This document shows positions 1 to 8,270 of a stretch of DNA of 29,446 bases, in pieces. The notes beneath the pieces are model-generated. The model ran no database searches and was not told the DNA's origin. It saw only the letters and a list, made by a program, of their open reading frames with translations. The position numbers and the translations under genes are program-made. Source of the DNA: an uncultured Actinomyces sp. (GTDB lineage Bacteria; Actinomycetota; Actinomycetes; Actinomycetales; Actinomycetaceae); the NCBI GenBank assembly GCA_938041695.1, contig CALISI010000069.1, forward strand, positions 1 to 29,446, written 5' to 3'. Each line of letters begins with the position of its first letter. The stretch's first letter is position 1.

Positions 1-1243
1 TCATGTACAGGGTCTTCGCGCGGCGGATGAACTCGTCGCTGTGGATCTTCGTGAAGGCGCTCTCGTCCTCGCCCGTCAGCGTTGCGCCCGTCGTACGGTG
101 GGCCTCGTCGCAGATGATCAGGTCGCAATCGCGCCACTCATCGCCCGCGATCTCCTGCGCGCGGTGAATGACCTCGATCGACTGATAGGTCGCGAAGACG
201 ACCTGCAGGCCCTCCGTCGCGTTGTTCGCGTTCAGGGAGTCCGCGAGGCGCTGGCCGTCCGTCGTCGCCGGAATCGGCAGGTCCACCGCCGACTCCTCGG
301 CCGTGTCGTTACGCGCCGACGAGGATACCTTCGTATCCGAACACACCGCCTACGCCGTGAACGCGCCGTCGGCCTCGGCCGCCCAATCGTCGAGCGTCTG
401 CTTGAGAAGCGCGAGCGAGGGGACCGCAAACAGGATTCGGGCGGTGCCGCCCTCCTTCTCCACGAACTCGCGCGCGATCGTCAGCGCCGTAAACGTCTTA
501 CCCGTACCGCACGCCATGACCATCGTGCCGCGGTCGTGCTCCTCGAAGCCCAACATCACCGCGCTGCGCGCACGCACCTGATGGTCGCGCGGAACCTTGC
601 GCTCGCGGGTCTTCGGCGCCTGCGTCGACCCCAGCGAATACGTGCGCCAATCGATGTCCGAATCGCGCAGATCCGCCAGCGTGATGCGAGAAACCGGGAT
701 CTGCTGGCCCTCGATCGCGTCCTGCGCGTTCTTGCCCCACGGCGCGCCCGACGTATCCACGACGATGCGGTGGCCGAACGGCTCCTTGCCCGACGCCGAC
801 AGGAACGAGTCGATGTCCGCCTTCTGAATGCGGTGACCCAGCGCGTAGAACTTGCACTGGATGGCGACCGGGCCCTCTCCGTCGCGGGCGGGGATCGCTA
901 CCAGGTCGATGCCCGTGTCGCCCGTGCGGCGCTCCGGCCACTCGCTCCACAGGCAGATCTCCTTGAACTGGTGCGCGAAACGCGCGTCATGGAGCAGGAA
1001 CTGGCGCGTCAGCTCCTCAAAGAGCATGCCCTTCTCGCGCTCGCTCTTCGCGCGAGCACGGTACTCGTCCAGCAGGGCATCGAGAGCGGACTTCGAGGAG
1101 GCGTTTGGTGAGGTGTTCGACGAGGTGTTTGCCGAGCGGGGGTCGGTGTCATCTGACAAACGTTCCCGAGCGTGGTGGGTGTCGGTGGAATCCGCTTCCA
1201 TACCGGGCAGTGCCATGAAGTCGTCGTCGCGCGCAGCAGTCAT
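1..1243 (-). pseudogene. Type ISP restriction-modification helicase/nuclease, N-terminal part, interrupted by an in-frame stop
   Basis: The reading frame enters from beyond position 1 and starts at the ATG at 1243. ATGs at 1276 and 1216 are alternatives, and none has a clear Shine-Dalgarno site. Residues about 70-205 resemble the Mrr-like nuclease domain of single-polypeptide type I (ISP) enzymes of the LlaGI/LlaBIII kind: D113 in a GIDLVA segment and Q129-x-K131 in AIQCKFY form the PD-(D/E/Q)XK core. A helicase domain follows with Walker A ACGTGKT (244-250). A TAG at 352-350 stops translation after residue 297. The same frame then stays open for 116 codons to the window edge and encodes the Walker B box DEAH (98-109, complement), so the downstream half is still recognisable. 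In the family, helicase, methyltransferase and target-recognition domains follow. As written, the product would be only the nuclease and the first helicase motif. A one-base change to TAC would restore Tyr. Family assignment is fairly secure; inactivation could be real or a sequence error. Confidence 0.75.
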
Positions 1244-1626
1244 GCGACCAAGAATAGCGGGTAATCTACGACACACAAGCTAGGTAGCGTCGCGGGTGGG
1301 GTACGAGGAGAGTATTTAGGTGACGATGGTCCTAGCGCTCGCTGTGGTACCCGCGTTGTTTAAGGGTATTGTTGTATGCAATATGACCGGTTCCGCTACT
1401 CACCTCACGGTGGGGAGTCCAGGGCCGATCCTTGTCGTCGATGGCCTACATGAACCGGGCTTGGACGCAGATGAGCATGCCCCTCCTTAACGTGTTGTAT
1501 GTCGGCTAGGGCTACGGGGATGAGTTGTCGAAGATGGTGGCTCTCCTCAAGTTTCAAGGACCTGAATCCTGTTCGCGCCGATTGAAGACACAGCATGATG
1601 ACGACAAATCGGAGGTAGTTACCACG
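1244..1626. other. Intergenic stretch without recognised gene
   Basis: This 383-base gap separates the divergent restriction gene and the next gene. No conserved RNA, repeat or good coding frame was seen. It is somewhat less GC-rich than the rest and should hold the promoters of both flanking genes. The reading frame of the following gene extends upstream to 1525, but that part lacks a ribosome site. Confidence 0.4.
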
Positions 1627-2310
1627 ATGTTTGCGAGAATGATCGATTATCCCTGCGCTATTTCGGACCATACTGAAGAAGGTGCCAAAGTGGCACTGCG
1701 GTGGGCACGCCAGCATGTGCATGCAGGGCAAATGCTCACATTATGGGTCGCGCAGAGGGGAATCCTCAATAACAACGAGTTCCTACAGGAACAATCGAAA
1801 CATGACGGAGTGGATCTTATGATCGCGGTAGGGAAAGATGTGCACCGCGTGAATGGCCCTGTTCTTGCGATGTATCCCGATGCTGAGAATCTGGCGTATC
1901 CAGCTGGAGCAATGGGGGTGACAGCACTAGCGGTCGTCCAGTGGTCGAGTCCTTTGGAGACCTGGGCCCAGGAAGTGAACGCTGAAATCGTTCACACGTT
2001 TGAGCCGGTTGTGGATCGCGGTCCTCTCCCTGGGCTTGAGCCTGAAGCTGAGCTCACCCCGACAATTGTTGATGCGCTCGAGCGGATAACCCAGATGATC
2101 AACCATAACAACACGATCTCTGCGGGCCGTGACAAGAGAGATGTGGTTCGGCCTCTGCTTCGTCTACATGATGAGGGGGTCATTCTTCCTCCGAAGAAGA
2201 TGGCTGAGTGGGCGGTTGCTCATGGATGGCGCCGAGGAAATCCCAAGGAGCTGATTGATTTGGCAAAGAAGATCAACAAGGGCGTTCGTCCGCGTTGTAA
2301 GCCGTACTAA
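1627..2310 (+). CDS. Hypothetical protein, 227 aa
   Basis: I do not recognise this family. The ATG at 1627 is chosen because GGAGG lies at 1611-1615, 11 bases upstream; an upstream in-frame start at 1525 has no such site. The protein is soluble, with no signal peptide or membrane segment. Residues about 1-110 are a mixed alpha/beta region containing ALRWARQHVHAGQ and several hydrophobic strands. The C-terminal 60 residues are basic, with WAVAHGWRRGNPKEL followed by a lysine-rich tail. This could be a small helical nucleic-acid-binding domain, but that is a guess. Codon use is less GC-biased than in the sugar operon downstream, which together with the neighbouring restriction gene suggests accessory DNA. 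It stands alone with long gaps on both sides. Confidence 0.6.
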   Translation: MFARMIDYPCAISDHTEEGAKVALRWARQHVHAGQMLTLWVAQRGILNNNEFLQEQSKHDGVDLMIAVGKDVHRVNGPVLAMYPDAENLAYPAGAMGVTALAVVQWSSPLETWAQEVNAEIVHTFEPVVDRGPLPGLEPEAELTPTIVDALERITQMINHNNTISAGRDKRDVVRPLLRLHDEGVILPPKKMAEWAVAHGWRRGNPKELIDLAKKINKGVRPRCKPY

Positions 2311-2788
2311 ACTTTTCGCAGGTATGGGGAGCGTCTTATCCTGCGTGGTAGCCGGTTAGGCGCTGCCCCTTCACCGCTCAGATGTGCACATATGACGCGA
2401 TTCACTGAACGGTTGTGCAGATGGTTTGCTGCGTGAGTAGTGGACCGTGCTTAACGAATTCAGTACGTCTCAATTCGATTAGTACTATGACGTCACTGGT
2501 CTGACAAATCAGCCCAAAACCGCCGCAACCACACCCCAAAAACCCGCCCCGGCCTCGTCCCACACGGATCCGGAAAGTGAACGCCACCACCCGTGTGTCC
2601 TAGGATTGGGGGCACGCCGACGCGCCCCCAAGGACGGGAGCACCCGGCACGCAGCAGCACCGCACACGCGGCACCGCAGGGCAGGTCCAGCAACGAAGAC
2701 GGACACGCCAGGCACCACCGCAACACAGCAGAGCCGCCGCACAACCACGACCTCAACACCGACGTTGACCCACACAGAGGAGACTCCC
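2311..2788. promoter_or_regulatory. Upstream region of the sugar ABC operon
   Basis: The 478-base gap ahead of the binding-protein gene must carry the operon promoter. The perfect palindrome TGACGTCA at 2488-2495 and the short dyad CTGACAAATCAG nearby are possible operator sites, but neither matches a family I can name. A copy of the recurrent 12-mer CCCCGGCCTCGT lies at 2547-2558. No regulator gene is adjacent. Confidence 0.3.
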
Positions 2789-3838
2789 ATGAAGCCCCGC
2801 CTCGCAGCTACAGCCCTCGTTGCCGCATCCGCATGCGCCCTCGCCCTCGGCGCCTGCACCCCCGGCGACACCGCACAATCCTCATCCAGCCCCGCCGCGA
2901 AGGGCGGCGGAGACGGCAACTACACGATCGCCGTCGTCCCCAAGGACGCCACCAACCCCTGGTTCGTCCGCATGGAAACCGGCGTCAAGAAGTACGCCGA
3001 AGACACCGGCATGAACGCCTTCCAGAAAGGCCCCGCTGAAACCGACGCCACCATGCAGGCCCAGGTCATCCAAGACCTCATCGCCCAAGGCGTCGACGCC
3101 ATCTGCGTCGTCCCCGTCGACCCAGGTGCCATCGAACCCGTCCTCAAGCAGGCCATGGACGCCGGCATCGTCGTCGTCACCCACGAAGGCGCCTCCCAGC
3201 AGAACACGATGTACGACATCGAAGCCTTCAACAACAGCGAATACGGCGCGTTCATCATGGACAACCTCGCCCAAGCCATGGGTGAAGAAGGCGTCTACAC
3301 CACCATGGTCGGCCACGTCACCAACGCCTCCCACAACGAATGGGCAGACGGTGCCGTCGCCCACCAGAAGGAGAAGTACCCCAAGATGACGCTGCTCGAA
3401 GCCGAGCCCCGCGTCGAGTCCCAGGACAACGGTGAAACCGCCTACCAGACCGCCAAGGAAGTCCTCAAGAAGTACCCCGAAGTCAAGGGCATCCTCGGCA
3501 CCTCCTCCTTCGACGCGCCCGGCACCGCCCGCGCCATCGAAGAACTCGGCCTCAAAGGCAAAGTCTTCACCGCAGGCACGGGCATGCCCGCCGCCAACGC
3601 CCAGATCCTCAAGGACGGCTCCGTCCACACCCTGACCCTGTGGGACCCTGCGGACGCCGGCTACGCCATGGCATCCCTGGCCACCAAGATCCTCAACGGT
3701 GAAAAGATCGAAGACGGCGTCAACCTCGGCGTCAAGGGATACGAATCCATGCACTTCTCGCAAGGCTCCACCAAGGTCCTCGAAGGCAACGGCTGGATCC
3801 AGATCACCAAGGACAACGTCGACTCCCTCGGCTTCTAA
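2789..3838 (+). CDS. Sugar ABC transporter substrate-binding lipoprotein (ribose/AI-2/rhamnose-type)
   Basis: The 349-residue protein is a periplasmic-binding-protein type I lipoprotein that captures a sugar outside the cell and delivers it to the permeases encoded downstream. The ATG at 2789 follows an AGAGGAG ribosome site and gives a short signal peptide ending in lipobox LGAC (20-23), with Cys23 as the lipidated residue; a Ser/Gly-rich linker follows. The mature part has the family's order: AVVPKDATNPWFVRM near the start, DAICVVPVDPGAI, GIVVVTHEGAS, then the second lobe with KGILGTSSFDAPGTARA and a C-terminal hinge. The NPWF segment is typical of the LsrB/RhaS/RbsB subgroup. The ligand cannot be told from sequence. 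It is the first gene of a five-gene operon and is separated from the ATPase gene by a hairpin. Confidence 0.9.
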   Translation: MKPRLAATALVAASACALALGACTPGDTAQSSSSPAAKGGGDGNYTIAVVPKDATNPWFVRMETGVKKYAEDTGMNAFQKGPAETDATMQAQVIQDLIAQGVDAICVVPVDPGAIEPVLKQAMDAGIVVVTHEGASQQNTMYDIEAFNNSEYGAFIMDNLAQAMGEEGVYTTMVGHVTNASHNEWADGAVAHQKEKYPKMTLLEAEPRVESQDNGETAYQTAKEVLKKYPEVKGILGTSSFDAPGTARAIEELGLKGKVFTAGTGMPAANAQILKDGSVHTLTLWDPADAGYAMASLATKILNGEKIEDGVNLGVKGYESMHFSQGSTKVLEGNGWIQITKDNVDSLGF

Positions 3839-3866
3839 CCGATTCACCGCACACGACCACCCGCGC

Positions 3867-3900
3867 GCCACGGCCTCGTCCCAATGAACGAGGCCGTGGC
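3867..3900 (+). terminator. Intercistronic hairpin after the binding-protein gene
   Basis: A perfect 13-bp stem (3867-3879 with 3888-3900) and an 8-base loop lie 28 bases after the binding-protein stop. No U-run follows. In ABC operons such hairpins usually protect the upstream mRNA or partly terminate, so that binding protein exceeds transporter. Both arms are copies of the recurrent CGGCCTCGT motif of this window. Confidence 0.6.
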
Positions 3901-4011
3901 CGGGCCACCCCAGCGCGTGCACTGACGCTCGCGCACCGCACCCCCCCACCAGCGCCACACCGCCGCGTGAGGGGCGGTCCCGGGTCGGCCCACGCGTCGG
4001 AAAGGACCCAC

Positions 4012-5538
4012 ATGGACACCCCAGTGCTGGCGGTACGACACGTCAGCAAATCCTTCGCAGGCGTGCGAGCCCTGGTCGACATCGACCTCGACATCGCACC
4101 CGGAGAAATCCACTGCCTCGCTGGAGAAAACGGGTCGGGTAAATCCACCCTCATCAAAGTCATCTCCGGAGTCCACACCCCCGAACAGGGCACGGTCTCC
4201 ATCGGGGGCCGCGACTTCACGCGACTGACACCCGCCGACGCCATCGACGCGGGCGTACGCGTCATCTACCAGGACTTCTCCATCTTCCCCAACCTCTCCG
4301 TCATGGAGAACATTGCGCTCGGCAGCGAAGTCGCCGCCGGACGCCGCCTCGTCAACCGCTCGCGCATGCGCGAAGTCGCCCGCGAAGCCGTCGCCAAAAT
4401 CGGCTTCGAGGTCGACCTCGACGAACTCGTCGGCAACCTCTCCGTCGCCGACAAACAGCTCGTCGCCATCAGCCGCGCACTCATGGGCGACGCGAAGCTC
4501 ATCATCATGGACGAGCCCACGACCGCCCTCACCAAGAAGGAAGTGCGCGCCCTCTTCAACATCGTCGCCGACCTGCAATCGAGCGGCATCGCGATCCTCT
4601 TCGTGTCCCACAAGCTCGAAGAAGTCTTCGAAATCGCGCAACGCTTCACCATTCTGAGAAGCGGACACAAGGTCATCACCTGCCCGAAGGAAGAGCTCGA
4701 CCGCGCCAGCTTCGCCCGCCACATGACCGGGCGCGATTTCGACGAGGAGCGCTACCAGCCCGGCGACATCACCGACGCCCCGATCCTCCAGGTCGAGGGC
4801 GCAACCGTTGCCGGCGCCTTCGCCGACGCCACCCTGAGTGTGCGACCCGGCGAAATCCTTGGCATCACCGGACTCCTCGGCTCCGGACGCACCGAACTCG
4901 CCATGTCCCTCTTCGGGATGCTCCCCCTCGACTGTGGGCGCATCCGCGTCACAGGCCAAGACGTCACCCTGCGAGGCGTGCGCGACGCGATCGCAGCCGG
5001 CATCGCCTACGTCCCCGAAGACCGACTCACCGAAGGCCTCTTCCTCTCGCGCTCGATCGGCGAAAACATCACGATCTCCGAAATGGAATTCTTCACCAAG
5101 GCCCTCGGATTCATCGACAAGAAAGCCATCCGCGACGAAGAGAAGAAGTGGGTGAAGCGCCTCGACGTCGTCACCCCCGACCCCGCCAACGCCGTCAACA
5201 CACTGTCGGGCGGCAACCAGCAAAAGGTCGTCCTGGCCAAGTGGCTCGCCACCAAGCCCTCCGTCCTCATCCTCAACGGGCCCACCGTCGGCGTCGACAT
5301 CGGCTCCAAATTCACGATCCACTCGATCCTGCGCGAACTCGCCGCGCAAGGCATGGCCGTCATCATAATCTCCGACGACATCGCCGAAGTGCTCACCAAC
5401 TGCTCGACCATCGCCATCATGCGAGCCGGGCACCTGAGCGACCCGATCAACCCCGACACCCTCACCGAGGCCGAACTGACCCGGCTCCTGTCCGAAGACC
5501 AGGCCCCGGCCTCGTCGACCGAAGGGGGAGAGATCTAA
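4012..5538 (+). CDS. Sugar ABC transporter ATP-binding protein, two ABC domains
   Basis: This 508-residue cytoplasmic ATPase energises import by the two permeases downstream. The ATG at 4012 follows GGAAAGGA. The first domain has Walker A GENGSGKST (38-46), signature LSVADKQ (143-149) and Walker B LIIMDEPT (163-170). The second has a degenerate P-loop GLLGSGRT (from 287), a canonical signature LSGGNQQK (from 398) and LILNGPTVGVDIG (from 419), where Asn-Gly replaces the usual Asp-Glu of Walker B. Nucleotide-binding domain 1 with a weak signature and domain 2 with a weak P-loop is usual for RbsA/MglA-type proteins. The loss of the Walker B acid and catalytic Glu implies that domain 2 does not hydrolyse ATP. 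Its stop overlaps the next start (TAATG). Confidence 0.93.
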   Translation: MDTPVLAVRHVSKSFAGVRALVDIDLDIAPGEIHCLAGENGSGKSTLIKVISGVHTPEQGTVSIGGRDFTRLTPADAIDAGVRVIYQDFSIFPNLSVMENIALGSEVAAGRRLVNRSRMREVAREAVAKIGFEVDLDELVGNLSVADKQLVAISRALMGDAKLIIMDEPTTALTKKEVRALFNIVADLQSSGIAILFVSHKLEEVFEIAQRFTILRSGHKVITCPKEELDRASFARHMTGRDFDEERYQPGDITDAPILQVEGATVAGAFADATLSVRPGEILGITGLLGSGRTELAMSLFGMLPLDCGRIRVTGQDVTLRGVRDAIAAGIAYVPEDRLTEGLFLSRSIGENITISEMEFFTKALGFIDKKAIRDEEKKWVKRLDVVTPDPANAVNTLSGGNQQKVVLAKWLATKPSVLILNGPTVGVDIGSKFTIHSILRELAAQGMAVIIISDDIAEVLTNCSTIAIMRAGHLSDPINPDTLTEAELTRLLSEDQAPASSTEGGEI

Positions 5539-6539
5539 TGCCCCGACTCATCACGAAAGTCCTGCGCGCCAACGAATTCTGGGTGTTCCTGGTCATCGCG
5601 GCGCTCACCCTCGTTATCCAGGCGCGATCCGGCCAGTTCTTCACGGCTAACAACCTCGTCGACCTGGCCGGCGCGATGGTGGTCCCCGGCCTCTTCGCCG
5701 TCGCCGCGCACCTCGTCCTCCTCTCCGGCGGCATCGACGTGTCCTTCCCGGCGCTGGCCTCCCTCGCGGTCTACGTGACCACGAAAGTCCTTGTCGACAA
5801 CGGGTGGAACGGGCCCGTCATCGTGCCCTTCCTGATTGCCGCCGCCCTCGGCGCGGTCCTCGGCGCATTCAACGGCATCTTCACGTCGAGGCTGACCGTG
5901 CCCACCCTGATCATCACCCTAGGCACCGCCAACGTCTTCAACGGCGTCATGCAGGGCGCGCTCAAATCCGTGCAGATCAACACGATCCCCGAGTCCATGC
6001 GCTCCTTCGGGTCCGCGTCCCTCTTCGTCGCCCGCAACGAAAGCTCCGGCCTGCAGTCCTCGATGCCTGTGTCCTTCCTGATCCTCGTCGCGGTCGTCGC
6101 GGTGGCCTTCTTCGTCACCCGCTACACAATGTTCGGACGCTCCCTCTTCGCCCTCGGCGGCGACGAGAGTGCGGCCGCCCGCGTCGGCTTCAAGGTGCGC
6201 GCCACCAAGTTCTGGCTCTACGTCCTCGTCGGCATCATCGCCGCCCTGGCCGGCATGGTCCGCACCTGCTCCATGGGACAGATGCACCCCACCAACCTGC
6301 TCGGCATGGAAATGATGGTCATCGCGGCCGTCGTCCTGGGCGGCACCGCGATCACCGGCGGCAAGGGCTCTCTCACGGGCGTCATGCTCGGCACGCTGCT
6401 CATCGTCATCGTCCAAAACTCCATGATCCTCATGGGAATCCCGACGTTCTGGCAGGGCTTCGCCCTGGGCCTGCTCATCATCGTGGGAACCGGCGTCTCC
6501 GCGCTTCAGGTCATGCGCGCCCGCCGTAACGCACACTAG
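5538..6539 (+). CDS. Sugar ABC transporter permease 1
   Basis: This 333-residue inner-membrane permease of the RbsC/LsrC family has about eight to ten hydrophobic segments throughout its length. The family's characteristic segments are visible: LLSGGIDVSFPALASLA near residues 58-75, LIITLGTANVFNG, MFGRSLFALGGDESAAARVGFKV, and VLGGTAITGGKGSLTGVMLG in the C-terminal third. The ATG at 5538 shares a base with the ATPase stop and follows GGGGGAGAG, so translation is coupled. It pairs with the next gene to form a heterodimeric channel. Confidence 0.92.
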   Translation: MPRLITKVLRANEFWVFLVIAALTLVIQARSGQFFTANNLVDLAGAMVVPGLFAVAAHLVLLSGGIDVSFPALASLAVYVTTKVLVDNGWNGPVIVPFLIAAALGAVLGAFNGIFTSRLTVPTLIITLGTANVFNGVMQGALKSVQINTIPESMRSFGSASLFVARNESSGLQSSMPVSFLILVAVVAVAFFVTRYTMFGRSLFALGGDESAAARVGFKVRATKFWLYVLVGIIAALAGMVRTCSMGQMHPTNLLGMEMMVIAAVVLGGTAITGGKGSLTGVMLGTLLIVIVQNSMILMGIPTFWQGFALGLLIIVGTGVSALQVMRARRNAH

Positions 6540-6548
6540 GAGGACCAC

Positions 6549-7595
6549 ATGTCAACGCTTCTCGCCTCCCCGCGCCTCGCTTTCCTCAAAAAGGACAGCT
6601 ACATGACGCGACTGATCATCGTCTTCCTCCTCCTGCTCATCTTCTTCGCCGCCGTGCGCCCCGGCCCCTTCTTCGCCGTGCGCACCTGGCAGTCGATGGC
6701 CGTCCAATTCCCCGAATTTGGCCTCATGAGCCTGGGCGTCATGTTCACCATGTTCACCGCCGGCATCGACCTGTCCGTCGTCGCCATCGCCAACGTCACC
6801 TCGATCTGCGCGGCCCTCACGCTGCGCTCGATGCTCGGCCCGGCCGTCACCCCCTCGTCAATGAGCATGGCCACCCTCATCGCCCTGGGCGTCGCCCTGG
6901 CGGTCGGGGTCGTGTGCGGACTCATCAACGGCACGCTCGTCGCTGTCCTGAAGATCCCACCCATCCTCGCCACCCTCGGCACCCTCGAGCTCTTCGGCGG
7001 TGTCGCCCTCATCCTCACCCAAGGCAAACCCGTCTCCGGCGTCCCCGCAGCGTTCGGAGCCGTGTTCACGGGGAAGGTGGCCGGCCTCGTCCCCATCCCC
7101 CTCGTCGTGTTCCTCGTGTGCGCGGCCGTCGCGGGAGCCATCGTCGCCTTCACGGGCTTTGGGACCACGATCCTCATGCTCGGCACGAACGACACCGCGG
7201 CGCGCTTCTCGGGCCTGAAAGTCAAGAGCCTGCTGATCCGCACCTACGTGCTCTCCGGTGTCATGGCGGCCATGGCGGGCATCGTCATGCTCGCGAACTA
7301 CAACTCCGCGAAAGCCGACTACGGCGCCTCATACACGCTGCTCACCGTCCTCATCGTCGTCCTCGGCGGCGTCAACCCCAACGGCGGATCCGGGCGCCTG
7401 AGCGGCGTCCTCCTGTCCATCCTCATGCTCCAGGTCCTCTCCTCCGGCCTGAACATGTTCCCCGATATCTCCAACTTCTACAGGCCTCTCATCTGGGGTG
7501 GCGTGCTGCTGCTCGTCATTTGCATGAACGAGGGCCTCTTCTCCTTCTCCAAACTGCGCAAACTCAGGAAAGGACACGCGCATGCTGACAGCTAA
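6549..7595 (+). CDS. Sugar ABC transporter permease 2
   Basis: This 348-residue second permease is of the same family. The start at 6549 follows AGGAGG overlapping the previous stop. Visible family segments are MFTAGIDLSVVAIANVTSI, ILATLGTLELFGGVALI, LGTNDTAARFSGLKV and VLGGVNPNGGSGRLSGVLLS. A cytoplasmic tail, SFSKLRKLRKG, ends the protein. The two permeases are only moderately alike, as usual for LsrC/LsrD-type pairs. Its last 14 bases overlap the isomerase gene, tying that enzyme to the transport operon. Confidence 0.92.
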   Translation: MSTLLASPRLAFLKKDSYMTRLIIVFLLLLIFFAAVRPGPFFAVRTWQSMAVQFPEFGLMSLGVMFTMFTAGIDLSVVAIANVTSICAALTLRSMLGPAVTPSSMSMATLIALGVALAVGVVCGLINGTLVAVLKIPPILATLGTLELFGGVALILTQGKPVSGVPAAFGAVFTGKVAGLVPIPLVVFLVCAAVAGAIVAFTGFGTTILMLGTNDTAARFSGLKVKSLLIRTYVLSGVMAAMAGIVMLANYNSAKADYGASYTLLTVLIVVLGGVNPNGGSGRLSGVLLSILMLQVLSSGLNMFPDISNFYRPLIWGGVLLLVICMNEGLFSFSKLRKLRKGHAHADS

Positions 7596-8145
7596 AGACA
7601 AGCACGTCGTCGTCGGCGCCGACTTCGCCGGGTACCCCCTCAAGGAAGCCGTCAAAGCCCACCTCGAGGAGCGAGGCTGGACCGTCACCGACCTGACGCC
7701 CGACACCGACACCGCGCCCATGTATCACCGCGTCGGCTTCGCGCTCGGCGCCCAGATCGCCGAAGGCAAGTTCGAACGCGCCCTCGCGTTCTGCGGCACC
7801 GGCATGGGCATCCACATCGCCGCCTCCAAGTGCCCCCACGTACACGCTGCCGTGTGCGAGTCCGTGCCCGCCGCGCGCCGCTGCGCCGCCGCCAACAACG
7901 CGAACCTGCTCGCCATGGGCGCCTTCTACGTCGCCCCGCGCACCGCGATGGCCATGGCCGACGCGTTCCTCGAGTCGTCGCTCGGGTCCGGGTACGAGGA
8001 CTGGGACGGCTTCTATGAGTACCACCGCATCGGGTACGACGAATGCGAAAACTTCGACTACGAGGCCTACAAGGCCAACGGTTTCGAGGTCGTCAACCCG
8101 GGCAGCGCCGTCCTGGCGGAGCAGCCGAAGGGGTTGGCCTACTGA
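7582..8145 (+). CDS. RpiB/LacA/LacB family sugar-phosphate isomerase, divergent
   Basis: This 187-residue cytoplasmic isomerase is expected to interconvert an aldose phosphate and a ketose phosphate derived from the imported sugar. The fold is shown by VVGADFAGYPLK at the N-terminus, the anion-hole loop CGTGMGIHIAASK with the catalytic Cys71, and NNANLLAMGAF (105-115). Against E. coli RpiB, the His of the first motif is Phe15 and the ring-opening His before the NDTN motif is Ala104, so two of the usual active-site histidines are missing while Cys71 remains. The protein also has a C-terminal extension of roughly 40 residues. It is not a straightforward ribose-5-phosphate isomerase; a tetrose or other open-chain substrate is possible. 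The start at 7582 lies inside the permease gene, behind AGGAAAGGA. No sugar kinase gene is in the operon. Confidence 0.85.
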   Translation: MLTAKDKHVVVGADFAGYPLKEAVKAHLEERGWTVTDLTPDTDTAPMYHRVGFALGAQIAEGKFERALAFCGTGMGIHIAASKCPHVHAAVCESVPAARRCAAANNANLLAMGAFYVAPRTAMAMADAFLESSLGSGYEDWDGFYEYHRIGYDECENFDYEAYKANGFEVVNPGSAVLAEQPKGLAY

Positions 8146-8167
8146 GGTTGTGATGCTGCTGTAGATG

Positions 8168-8197
8168 GGTGGGGGCTCCCAAATGGGAGCCCCCACC
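8168..8197. terminator. Hairpin terminator of the sugar operon
   Basis: A 13-bp uninterrupted GC-rich stem (8168-8180 with 8185-8197) and an AAAT loop lie 22 bases after the isomerase stop. No U-run follows. It sits between convergent genes, so it may act on both strands. Confidence 0.8.
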
Positions 8198-8270
8198 TGT
8201 GTAAATCGGCTGCACTCGTGGTCAGGGCGAGAACTCAGGCAATGCAGAGGTCTGAGGCTCGGCCATGTCC

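Noticed and set aside
41..1111. Long plus-strand reading frame opposite the restriction gene
   Set aside because: It is Arg/Leu-rich, has no motif or ribosome site, and mirrors a real minus-strand protein with helicase motifs.
1244..1626. Structured RNA or tRNA in the gap
   Set aside because: No cloverleaf, conserved loop or long stem could be found by eye.
2488..2495. TGACGTCA as a confident operator
   Set aside because: An 8-base palindrome is expected by chance at this scale and no matching regulator is present.
2882..3958. Gly/Val/Asp-rich minus-strand frame opposite the binding-protein gene
   Set aside because: Composition is the antisense of a GC-rich codon pattern; the plus strand encodes a clear lipoprotein.
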